From assembly GCF_030463535.1 (NCBI RefSeq), contig NC_132898.1:23593162-23657161 (forward strand): a stretch of 64,000 bases of DNA. The letters are read 5' to 3'. The notes below the pieces were generated by a model. The model did not search any database. It saw nothing but the letters and a program-made list of their open reading frames with translations, and was not told where the DNA came from. The stretch's first letter is position 1; the number at the start of each line of letters is the position of its first letter. The translations under genes and the position numbers were made by a program. The stretch is from Salminus brasiliensis (lineage: Eukaryota > Chordata > Actinopteri > Characiformes > Bryconidae). Shown piece by piece: positions 12,228-24,100 of the stretch.

Positions 12228-13906
12228 TCATTCCAGTTTATTGAGGAAGTCCAGCAGGGCCAGGTGGAATTCACGGGGTTTGTCCATGTAGCAGGCGTGT
12301 CGCGCTCCGGCCAGTTTGACCACAGTGTGGCGGGGAAGCTGCTGCAGGTTCTTCAGAGACTGAGCGCCCAGATTAGTGTCCAGTTCACCAAACACAATCA
12401 GTGTCGGTGTCTGAAAGATAACAACAATAATAACAATAATAATAATATTAATAATAATAATAATAATACATGGAAACTGAGAGTTCCAATCACATTCATC
12501 ACATTGTAACCCATAACACAAACAAAAGTAAATAATTAACTAGCTGTGTAATTAATTGCTAATAGCAGGTATATACACTAATACACACACACACACACAC
12601 ACATACACATGTATGTATGCAACTGTCACCTGGATGTCCTGGTACTGCTGTGGTGTGAGTGTGCGTGTGGCAACCGGAGCAATGGGCACAAAGCCATGAA
12701 GCTGACCACTGTGTTTCTGCAGGAAGGGCAGGGCGTAGTGACCGCTCATGGATGGACTTAACAGCACCGGAGCCCGGACCCCTAACGCCTCAAGAAACCG
12801 CTTCAGCAAATCCACACGATTCTGATCTGACTTCACAGACTCTGAGGCAGGAGACTTACCAAAACCTACAACGAGAGCAAAAAGAAAATTAAAAGTGTCT
12901 CTATAATGCTCATGTGATCCACACTCTCATTCTGACAGACTGTAATACACTACAGGAAGCATAGGGGGCGCTCTATAATGCTCTTTAATGTTTAAATGAT
13001 CCACATTCTCATTCTGAAAGACTGTAATACACTACAGGAAGCATAGGGGGCGCTCTATAATGCTCTTTAATGTTTAAATGATCCACATTCTCATTCTGAC
13101 AGAGTGTAATTTACTACAGGAAGCGTAGGGGGCGCTCTATAATGCGCTTTAATGTTTATATGATCCACATGCTCATTCTGACAGAGTGTAATTCACTACA
13201 GGAAGCATAGGGGGTGCTCTATAATGTTCACATGATTCATATGGTCATTCTGACAGACTGTAATACACTACAGGAGGCAACACCAATCAGAAGACCATGC
13301 TTATGTTCTCCTACCAGGTAGGTCCAGTGCAAGGGCCTGATAGCCATTAGCTGCAAGCAAACTGAGTGTTCCAAGCTCCTCCCAGGTTTTAGAGGTGAAA
13401 GCCTGGCCATGCAGGAGAACCACCTGCAACCTAATGGAGGATCAACATTCACATATAAAATGATCAGGCTATTTTCAAGAAAAAGCTGGTGTGAGAGACA
13501 ACATGATTGCAAGTCCTTTTCCGAAGCCGATTTAAGATATTTAGTGATTTGATACAGATGTGATAATTCTGCTATTTGCAATATACTTGCACTTTATTTT
13601 AATGGCCATCTGCTATAAAAATGACCTTACAGTGAGCTGGCCTGACCTGGGCAGTATCTGCCTCCCTGCAGAGTCGACAGGCAGGGCCTCCCTGAAGAAC
13701 AGCGGTGGGTCACTGGGCAGCTGCCCCGTGCGGACTGTGATGTTTGGAGTTGAGGGTGGAGCAGAAGCGGCAGTGAGTGCCATCCGCTGGACGGCGAGGG
13801 ATGGCTCCATGCTGCCCTGCCTCATCGCTGGCAGCAGAAGGTACAGGAGCACTGTGGCGAGCAACACCAGGCCAAGCACGGCCACACGGTTCCGAAACAC
13901 ATTCAT
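12228..13906 (-). CDS. abhd14a: ABHD14A, membrane-anchored alpha/beta hydrolase, 4 coding exons
   Basis: Alpha/beta-hydrolase-fold protein of the ABHD14 family; its physiological substrate is poorly defined. Exons: 13906-13647, 13430-13315, 12865-12630, 12410-12228. They total 795 bp, 264 aa (human 271). Residues 8-26 form a single hydrophobic anchor, which marks it as the A paralogue; ABHD14B is soluble. NITV at 55-58 is a possible glycosylation site. VVLLHG (oxyanion region) sits at the start of exon 2. The nucleophile elbow is S-M-S-G-H rather than G-x-S-x-G, with Ser166 the expected nucleophile as in ABHD14B. Asp215 (GELD) and His242 (GARHACY) complete the triad. The ATG at 13906 is the first in its exon, which begins at 13933 after a TTTGCAG acceptor. 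The intron between exons 2 and 3 contains an 82-bp minisatellite. acy1 follows on the same strand. Confidence 0.95.
12899..13277. repeat. 82-bp minisatellite in abhd14a intron 2
   Basis: Five units start with CTCTATAATG at 12899, 12971, 13053, 13135 and 13217. The middle three have an exact 82-bp period and the outer two are shortened. Units share ACTACAGGAAGCATAGGGGG. The array fills most of the 449-bp intron between exons 2 and 3. Confidence 0.9.
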
Positions 13907-14059
13907 TCTTGTTTTCTTACAATTGCCTGAAATCTGCAAACATAAAAAGTGACTTAGAGCCTAGAAACACACAAATACAACAGAAACCGCCAACAGACGT
14001 ACATAGAACCTGGTTCCACTTGTCAATGGATGGCTATATTAGTGAAAAACAGGTGAAAA

Positions 14060-14306
14060 ACAGGTGAACAGATGCAGAGGTCAGTACCTAAAAGTGCTCC
14101 AAGGAAGGACAACCAGTGAACTGGAGACAGAGACATGGAGGCCCCACCTACCAAACTTACAGTACTTAACGGATCTGCTGCCAACATCTTGGTGCCTGAT
14201 ACCACAGGACACCTTCAGAGGTATTGTGGAGTCCATGCCTCGAAAGGGCCTGGGCTGTTTTGTTGACATGAGGGGGACTTATAATTTTAATACAATATTA
14301 AGTTAA
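14060..14306 (+). mobile_element. Tc1-like transposon remnant, internally deleted
   Basis: The plus strand shows pieces of a Tc1/mariner-type transposase: a few helix-turn-helix-region codons joined directly to the C-terminal segment that includes LLPTSWCLIPQDTFRG. The catalytic middle is gone. It lies in the abhd14a 5' UTR intron, antisense to the gene. Confidence 0.7.
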
Positions 14307-14836
14307 GCCTAAAGATGTAGGCTTAGAGTTTCTGGAGAAAATTGAGCTGTCACTCTGCTGTGCCACATGACAGAGACATATAGGAGTGACATTTTAAATA
14401 GTACCCTCCCCCACGAGCACCAAAATCATTTTACAGTCGAGGTTTTACAAGAATAATAATTTACTCTGATTTAGAAACGAAGCTGAAATTGCTTAATGTG
14501 GCTTTTCCGTTCCACCTTAAATAATGCAGCACTCATTTTCAAGGCATTTTCCAGGCTGTCACTGTTAGAGCTGCATCATTTAAGGTGGATCGGGATTTAA
14601 TAATAAGAAGCCAGTTTAAGCTTCGTTATTTGGTGAATTCTCCATGCCTGCACTAAAGCGTCCTGAGTGCATCACTGCTGTAATCCGGATCTGCTCGCTC
14701 ACACGGCTCAGATCTTCACACAGCTCAAATCGGTCTCTGCACCAAAACCGCGTCTGAGCTGATCCAGTTTAGCCTCCTGTGTTAAACTGGCTGTTAAAAC
14801 CCCCATCGACAGAACTCTCACCGTAATCAGACCTAC

Positions 14837-14990
14837 CTGCCTAGGAGATTAACGGAGAACAAACCGCCCAAGACTGGAAAAAGCTCTTAAAGACTCGATT
14901 TGAAGAAACTTTCATCCTAAAAACACCAAAACACATTTCAGCCCAGCGAGCACAATAACAGCTCCGGCCAGAAACAGCTCCGCCGCGGAA
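14837..14990 (-). other. abhd14a: Probable 5' noncoding exon and promoter region of abhd14a
   Basis: A strong donor, GGCAG/GTAGGT, ends at 14837, and the matching acceptor precedes the first coding exon at 13933. The surrounding 14.6-15.0 kb is richer in CpG than the flanks (for example GCCGCGG near 14980), as expected of a vertebrate promoter. The transcription start is not determined; 14990 is an approximate limit. Confidence 0.45.
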
Positions 14991-16574
14991 GTGGTTCCGC
15001 GCAGCTGTGTTATTCGTTCCTGAACAGATCTTTCATATTTTTGTTCGTGAAGCATAAAGTATTAAAACTCACGCCTGGTTCATGTTAATCAGACGACATG
15101 CATACTTTTTTAACCGAGCATGAAATTAGCATTTTCTCCCTGCATATTCGTGTGGCTCTGACGTCACGTGCAGTGACAGCTACACAGCTTAGGGCCCTAT
15201 TAATTATTCAACATATATTTCAGAATTTTATTCTTTTGATGACTAAGTAAGGAACAAAATCCAAGGATGTCTTTAAAAAGATTTAATTTAATTAAATTAA
15301 TTAATTAAATTAATAACTATTAATGCTATAATCACGCAGTTTGATTCCTTAAGCAATTTATGCCAAATTTTTTAGTGCAAAACATTATTATTCATAGGAT
15401 ATTTCAGCACTAGAAAACCATTCAAAGCATCCCTGCTAAACAAAAACCCTAAAGCTGGTGAAAACATACCCAAACTGGTAAGCAAGCAGTTCAAATTGGT
15501 TAAGCAGTTTAGCTCTTGACTAGCACAATGCATGTTAATATTAAGATGTTTGAGAAACTAGGCCCTGATAAGTTAAACTGGGTGCTAACCAGTCCATGAT
15601 CTGCAAAGCTGCTCAAAAATAATATTTAAAAACATGTTCAAATGTGTATAAATATGCTTCTTCGCTCGTTATGCTATGTCTGTAGCTGGCAGTCCAATGT
15701 ACAGTCCTGCTTGCAGTATAATAATGAGTTTTCACTGACGCTACCCTGTGAGTCATGGGTGTGTAAAGTTGAGTAAGCAGGGAAATAAGGGGTCCAACAA
15801 AGACGTTATAGGGGGGTTAAGTGCGATTGTCCCACTGGGCACTGCCGGTAGTTATGCCACTGAGCCTACTGTAACCCCCGGTTCAGAGCTGTTACACAGC
15901 ACACAGTGAGTAATATAAAGTACAATAAGCAGTGGACAGGGAGGTGCTCTCTTGGGGGTACAGGATCTGGGGTGGGAGTGGAAGTGGGGGGGGGGGGGTG
16001 GACTAAGCAGATCTGCAACAGCGCTGAGATTCTGAGTCTGGTTTGAGTTATAAAACAAGGCTTTCTCTGTCCTGCCAGGCCAGTAATGTTGCCTTTGGCA
16101 CTGTCCGATTACCCCCCCCCTTAGAATCGACCGATCCCAAAAAAAAGGGAAAAAAGAGGAAAAACTAGAGCAAAAGCGAAGAGCTCAGCTGCAAGAGCGG
16201 GGAACTACCGGAAACAGGGACGTTCTGGAAGGGGCCTGCTCAGACAAGAGACCTCATTAAAGGGCCCATGTTACAGAAATCCAAATGTTCCTCATTTTGT
16301 TTAGTTTGATGCTGTCTCTCACCATTGCTGAATTTGTCCCTCAGTTCAGACAATCAATCTATGGACACTAGGCTGCCAAAACAAGCAGTTTTAAATTCAC
16401 TGGTTTTGTGATGTCACTAGTATTGTGTAGCTCCACACTGAATTACTCATATATTAGTCATATATTCAATACGCACACGGTGTCCACTCATACAGCTCGA
16501 ACACAACACACTGCTTTTACAGAGAAACATCTTTCTTTAGATTCCAGCAAATAAGATAAATGTGATTATTTTCC

Positions 16575-16832
16575 ATTAACTGCACAAAACAGACGATTAA
16601 TCACAATTAACTGCAGAAATAACATTATTAATCATGACTACACAAAATTACTTGCGATGAATCACAATAACATGAATTGACGTGATTACTTTTCTTATCT
16701 AGGGTAGATAATCATGTTAATTAACAATGTTATTAATTGTGATTCATTGCAAGTAATTTTGCATATTCATGATTAATAATGTTATTTCTGCAGTTAATTG
16801 CGATTAATTGTGTATTTTGTGTAGTTATTTAT
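16575..16832. repeat. Long inverted repeat (hairpin)
   Basis: The left arm at 16575-16671 and right arm at 16729-16832 are near-perfect reverse complements, both containing ATAACATTATTAATCATGA-like sequence and CTGCAGAAATAAC. The 57-base loop carries its own small palindrome around TTATCTAGGGTAGATAA. AT-rich; possibly a MITE. Confidence 0.85.
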
Positions 16833-17456
16833 GATCATTTCTCACCTAGGGTAGTTAATCACAGTTAACTACTACAATACACAATCCCAATTAACTGCAT
16901 AAAATCCTGTAATTAACTGTAAATGAATCAATAAATTGCAATTACTTACATAAAAGGACTTAATAAACAACTTCAAATGACAATTAATCAGCAGTGACTA
17001 CACTAAATTCTGTGACTAATCATGACACATTAATTATATCTAAACAGTCCAAATACAACTGAAATACTCAATTAATCCAGCAGATATTGTTGGTTATCAT
17101 AGTATTTAGCCCATTATTTATATTTAATATTTAAATCAGTAGCTGTATCAGTCAGAATAAATTACACAAACCCCTGGGCAGTTCACTGCACACAGAATTT
17201 AAGAATAAAAAAAAAGGAAACATATTTAAATCCCAATCTTTTTTTAATTGTAGAAAATAATAATGATGGAAAAAGACAATCCTGGATTCGCAACAACATT
17301 GAAAACATTTTGTCCACAAACTGAAAGGGTGTTGTTGAAAAGGAAACTACATAAACGTAATGTAAGGGCTTCTGGTGTGCTTGGTAAAATAGTAATACAG
17401 TGAACGGCTCTTTACTGAACACTTGTGGAGAGGCTACTTATTTTTGAGGCACTGAT

Positions 17457-17458
<2 letters not shown>

Positions 17459-17507
<49 letters not shown>
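17459..17507. repeat. CA microsatellite
   Basis: About 24 CA units downstream of hyal2. Confidence 0.95.
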
Positions 17508-18291
17508 CAATGAAAACACAATGAACATCAACAGCACACAGATAGAACCTTCCAGTTTGTTCCCTCCTCAAAACAAATATGAAAATCTTATGAAATTAGA
17601 AAAAATAAAAAATAACTATTTGAGGCACGTTTTTGAGGCAAGTCGTTTGTGCTTTGGTTCAGATGAAACAGAAACCTGTAAAATGTACATGTGACACCAT
17701 CCAGCAGTGGTCAGACAGAGGCTTTGGGTGAAGCTTCAGAGTTGCTCAGTCTTTCAGTCACTGTTACGAGTAGGCGATGACTGAGCACCTGGGCGTGCGA
17801 AATAAGGCAGAACAATGAACATAATCCACCAGATTAAAGCATCTCAAAAACACATCTGACCCAGAAACAGACATCTTTACCAAGCACACATCAGAACACT
17901 GAGACACAAACACACTCAATCAAGCTCATCAGCTCGTCGTTTCAGGCACAGTGTAAAATCTGCTGCTGCTGTACTTGCAGTTTATCCTCCTGTGCAGTAG
18001 GGGCAGCAGGGACTTTCGCACGTAGCGCTACAATGAAAATATCAGACAAAAGCAGCAGAGAAGGCCTTGTGTTTCGCAGTTTTATGGCTCCATGATTATT
18101 TGTTGGGGTCTGGTGCTCATGCTGCCTTCGTGTGCTACAGGACACACACACATACGAACTCAGCCTTTCCACATAGAAGAACCTTCAGCCTGATGGACAG
18201 GAAAAGACACTACATGCAGTAAATGCAGGGTTTAAAGGAGCGAAGCAAAACAACTTGAGTAGCATGTAGCCTGGTTAGCAAATTATGCTTG

Positions 18292-18740
18292 CTGCACTAT
18301 CTGGACAAAAGTATTGGGACACCTGCTCAGTCATTGTTTCTTCCAAAAACAAGGATATATTTAAAAAAAATAAAATAAAATTATACTGCTCACTTTTGGA
18401 TTTTGGAGCATTGAGGTCAGGATGTTGGATGATCACCACCCCATCTCATCCCCTAGACCCCCTAGATGTACTAGATCAAGTACCATCCATCATTCCAGAG
18501 AACAGAGCTCAATGCTGGGGGGCTTTATATCCCCTAGCCCATGCCTGGCATTAGGCCAACTGGTTCATGTTTATCTGATCCAGAGAGTCCTATTCTACTG
18601 GCAGTACTTCTCTACAGGGACTAGACAAGCTGTTTATATGTAAACTTGCACATCTGTGTCAGCAATGGGTGCAACTTAGCTGTAGCTGAATGCATTCATT
18701 AGAAGGGGTGTCCACAAACATTTACAAATGCAGTGCAGCA
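18292..18740 (+). mobile_element. MITE-like fish repeat, 'ACTATATGGACAAAAGTATT' family
   Basis: Opens with CTATCTGGACAAAAGTATTG and closes with GGTGTCCACAAACATTT, the two diverged termini of a non-autonomous repeat seen in many fish. This copy is nearly full length. Other copies in the window are at 24.5, 25.8, 46.0, 49.8 and 60.3 kb. Confidence 0.7.
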
Positions 18741-19528
18741 AAGTAATAATTGAGCTGAAGTTGTCAGATCATCTAGTTTAGGTTTGGTTACAGATAAAAT
18801 TCATTAAACATGAGCTACCACCTACACTCGCTAGCATATTTGCTACACAAACTACAGACTAGCTGACTATTTGCAAGTTGTTTGGTCATTTATTGCTTGT
18901 AGAGCTTTATATTGAAGGTTTTTCTACGATTAAAGTCTTGTTTCATTTCATTTTTATGTGTTAATTTTTGCACAGTTCTGCAAATCCTGTAGCTAATAAC
19001 AACAGCTATTAACAACAGCTAATAATAAGTGTAATAATGAAAACCTCTGATAGCGAAAAGTACCACATTAGACACCTACGTACATCTGTAACACTGGTTG
19101 CATTTGTGTGTATTTGGAAGATGTTGAAATATCAGGCTAGCTAATCTGCTTAAGTTAGCGGTGTGTTTACCAAATAGGCTGGGCTGGTGAGTTGAACAGT
19201 GTTTTCCGTTTACACACAAATGACCATTTAACACGATCACACTTAACAATATAATCTACACCTAGCAGTCAGTCAAGGCCACGTTTACATTCACTGACAA
19301 CTGAATCTCCTTTACCGCTTCATTCAGTTTGGACATATGAAAAAAAGGATTTTTCCAAATCGTGTGCAACAGCCTCCTGACATCCCTTCGTATTTCCAAC
19401 CGCAAAGCTCTCAAAGTTTCAAGTGGGGAAATATCCAACAAGCACATGAAGGCAGCATCAAAACACCTGCTATCCAGCGTGGGGCATTTTCCTGCACGTT
19501 CTGCCATGTTCCAGCTGTACCGCTCCTC

Positions 19529-21037
19529 TTACTGCAGAAATCCCAGCATTAGCATTAGAACTAGCGCCACCCACAGGCTGGAATGCTGAACGGTCCACAC
19601 AGATTGCACCCCATTACCGGCCAATTTCTGGCTGCAGCCTGCCCCAGTGTACCCGGTGTAGCACTGGCACTGGAAGTCCTCACGCAGCCTGGCCTGCTCG
19701 TCCAGCCCCATTTGCCCACGCACCGCCAGCCGGCCGCCCTGCAGCTCCAGCGTGTGTGTGCTTGTGCTCAGGTGCAGGTAGGTGTCTGTGTCAGGACGTC
19801 TGCGTAGACAGCGGCCACGGAAACCACACAAGAACCGGCTGCACTGCTCCGCCGCCGAGGAAACATTTAGCAGGTACCGGCCCAGAGAACTCGCCAGATA
19901 CTCACTCAGACTGGAACAGCTCGTCTAGAGGACAAGAGGAGGCAAAGCAGTGTAAAACAGCTACATCTACAAATTTTATTAATGCAACACATTGAATTTA
20001 CACTTCATTCACTCTCACAATTACATAAAATTAGCAGACACTAAACAATTCATGGTAGATACAAAATAATTCAGAGTCAATAATGAATCACAGTAATTCC
20101 TGAATCACTCATTGCAGATACCGAATCACTTGTAGATACTAAACAACTTAGTAGATACTGAATCATTTAAATCAGGTAATAAATTATTCATAGTAACTAC
20201 TGAAATCACTCATCGCAGATACTAAATCACTTGTAAAAATTGAATCATTCACAAGTAGATAATGAACAACTCCAACTCATAGTGGATACTGAATCATTAA
20301 TTACTGAATAATATATAGAAGATACTGAATATTTCACAGTATTCACTTTCCCACTTTATAAACATGTAAGAGCAGCTTAACCAAGAAAGACTTTTACAGG
20401 AGTTTCATGACTCCATTTCCATCCTGCTAAAGTAGTATAGTGTAGTGCATCATGGGATTTAAGTATTAAGAATGTATAGAACATGCTGAGGAGAGCATCT
20501 TACAATACTGCTGGCGTAGGTAGAGTCTCCCCACAGAATAATACCAGCAGCCCCCAGAGACACGCTCTCACCTATAGTGGAGACCAGGTCCATCTGCAGA
20601 GAGAGAAAATAGTATCTTAAGATAATAACATGTAAATATTTGTTATTAATGTGATTACATGCCTTATATAGTGTAGTATGTGTATACACACACATTTATC
20701 GTTGTTGCATCTCCAAAAGTCAATGTAAAAGACATTTCTATTGGTCCATTAATTTAATTCTGACAATGTAAAGAACAACAATCAGATTCACATTGTTAGA
20801 AATGGCAAAAACGGACACAAGAGGTATCAGTAGGTCGATCCAGATATACACTGTTATTAGATACAACAGCGCAGTAAAACGATTGTCATCCAATCAGAGA
20901 GTGTGGATGGAACTAACTGTTGTTTTCATCACACACTCAGAGACACACACGCACAGGAAAATGAGACTTGGAATATTCTCTGCATGTTTCCCATCAGAGT
21001 GAAGTCAGGTTACGCACTTACGCACCAGAGCTAGCAA

Positions 21038-21106
<69 letters not shown>

Positions 21107-24100
21107 CATTAGTGTGTGAGGGCGTGCAAGTCATTGTCTCACATTCTGCTCTTCTGAATCACAAACTGACACACACACCTCCCATCACTCAGTTCGGATT
21201 CCCTGAAGATTAAAGAAACACCCAGATGATATCCGCTCGCTGTGTGTGTTGCTGTACATGACACAGCAAAAGAGGGGGTTTTATATATTTTTTGCTAACT
21301 TTCTGACTCAGATTTAAACCTGATCTTGTTTAGCTTTATAATCTGACTTCATCCAGTGTAATCTCTCATGTAGTGTACCTCTTATCTTTAAAATCAGATT
21401 GAATTACAGTTACTACAGTCAGGTTTGTTAGACTACAGAGTTAGCCTACAGTTAAGATTTGTTAAATTAAGGTAAATTAAATTAGTAAAGAGTTCAAGGT
21501 ACACGGCAGGCTACACACACACACCTTGTACAAATACATGTGAATATTGCCTATTAGCTGGAGGTCAAAGCTACTGGTATGACAGTACAATATTTGCACG
21601 CACGTCTTTTCTATTTCTGTAGATTGTGTAAACTGGGTTGTAGAATATTAGAAGTGCTGATTTTGCTCAGTCTGAAAATAACTCACTAACAGCAGAACTT
21701 AGCTCTTAGGCTAATGAGGAACTGGCCATACACATTCAGTCTAATGTACATTCAGTCTATTTCTCTAAGAGTAAATACAGGGCTAATCATATGCTCTCTC
21801 AACACTGGAAAATATGACTTCATGTGGAAACAGGAACTGAACTGGTTTTATTCAGCTCATATAAACACTTGTAATGAAGCAATGGTTCAATCAAATTATT
21901 TATTTTAACGAGCCGCTTGTTACCACATTGCTGTTTAGTCCAAATGGATTTTACAGTGAATATTGTCTCACCAGAGCCATTTTTGGCCTTAATTTTGCCA
22001 GAGACTAAAAAATAAGGCTTCTTGCCACCACATGCCCCCATCAACCACTTCCTGCAGTTCCACAATTCTGTGAAACATTCATCCACACTCAGTGAAGGTT
22101 AAAGTTGTGTCCTAAGAGCATGCACTATAACTGGAGATCCGTGTACGAAAATTTGCCATACTCTTTGCACACACCCTTCTATGTTGTTGATGATTAATTC
22201 ACTCAACTGTGTATTAAAATGTGTAGAAGAGCAGAAGTGTGTCTCTGCAGAGCTGGGGTGGGGATCTCCAGTCCTCGTGGGCCGGATTCCTGCACAGTCT
22301 TGTGCTTTTCCCGCTCAAGCACACCCGATTTAACTCACCTGGTAATTGGCAGGTTTAGCAGGTGTGTTGCAGAAGAGAAAATCAGCCAACTGTGCTGGAC
22401 TCACCCCTGCTGTAGTGGATGTGACTTATTCACACTCACAAACAAAACTGATTTTTGCCACATGGTCTTAATATCAGTTGATACATCAGCCAACTGATGC
22501 ATTGGCCAGCCCCTGCTTAATCCAAAAAACTAAAGTAGTTATTTTTTTATTCATTTAAAAGTGTGTAACCTGGCCGGCTTAAAATTAAAACTGAATAAAA
22601 AAGGTACAGAACATAACATTGGCTTTCATTACTCTTATGTTCCTGTGTGATGTTTAGTGATGTACAACTTTTACATTACGACCATAAACAGAACTGAGCA
22701 AACTGGATGTTCCTCTGTCTTGTGTCAGGGTGTATCACACAGTGTTGAACAGAACGTTCTGTCAAGTGTTTTTAAATTTTTTTAGGGCTTAACTTTTGCT
22801 ATCAGCTACAGTGAGGGCTGGGCTGGGACAATTGTGTAGGCCGGGAATCCTGCCAGGACTCAGGCCACACACATACTCTCAGCTACTGTATCTGCATGAA
22901 TAGGTGTTCAGTATAGGTTTTACTTGCATGTTTAAGGCAATACAAAACACCCACAGATCCAGATGTTCCAGATTGATACATGCCGATACAAGTACTTAAA
23001 ATACCATGAAGGCTCAAGCTCTGTTAGAACCTAACTAATTTAGCCTCAATTTAACTTCATTTAACTAAGCTTGACTCCATTCCAACTGAAATCCAACCTT
23101 ATTTCAACTCCCCCGACTATAGTAACTGTAATCCAATCTCCAGATGTTCCAGATTGTTTGATACACACTGATACAAGTACTTAAAATACTTGGATACATG
23201 ACATTTTAAACTCTGTAAGAACCCGACTTTTAACCTCTATTGTGGAGCTGCAAAACTGAACTGATTGACACTGAGAAAGAAGTCAGCTGTAAATCACAGA
23301 TTGGTCTACTGAGTACATAAATGGACCATCTGCATCTGCAAATGGACCAATGCATCCACCGGGGTAACTCACTCACTACGTCTGTCACTCACTCACTTGG
23401 TCACCTACTCACATGCTTAAAAAAAGAAAAAAAGAAACTGAAACTCCATCTGACCTGCCAACAGGCCAGGCCACTGGGACGTCTCCCCATTCCACCAGTG
23501 GCTAGAACGGGACAATGTTTTCCCCAGTTTAGTCATTTCGAGTCCCATCACAATCACATGATAGGACTCCCCTATCACGCAATGCTGGAACAATGAAAAG
23601 TAGCAGGTCTTCCTGCAAGACTTGGGAAGTCCCACCACATCTTTTTAATCTCCCCCTAACACAAAACCGACTATAAGAATGGACTGAACACGTGTCATTC
23701 ACTTCACCTGTCAGTGGTTTTACTGTTATGGCTGGTAGGTGTAGACTCTCTTTGCATCTATTTGGCTTTCACAGTTTCCACTGCAAGTCATCCATAGAAG
23801 AGCATCTGCTAAAAGACTAGACGTAAAAATAAATATAAACGTCCCTTAAGTCCCTGAATGACCCCAAGAACGTCCACTAATACTCACCGGAGGCCCAGAG
23901 GCCCCTTGCCCTAAAGTGATTTCCAGCCATAACCACAGCATAGAGCCTAGGTGCTACTTGAGCTGCTGACGGCGTTGATGGTGTTTGTTTTATAAACCCA
24001 CAGAGCCACAGACAGACACCTCCAGAACACAGATGGGTCTTTGTTTCAGGAAAGGAATCCTGAAGGACTGTAAGAGTGTGTGTGCGTGTGTTTGAATGTG

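Larger units (their letters stand above)
15000..19528. other. Gap between hyal2 3' end and abhd14a promoter
   Basis: No coding exon was recognised. Contents are a palindromic TTAATTAAATTAA tract near 15285, poly-G and poly-C runs near 15990 and 16110, the long inverted repeat at 16.6 kb, a CA run and one MITE-like repeat at 18.3 kb. The hyal2 3' UTR probably occupies the upper part; an AATAAA on the minus strand at 18889-18894 is a candidate polyadenylation signal. Confidence 0.5.
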
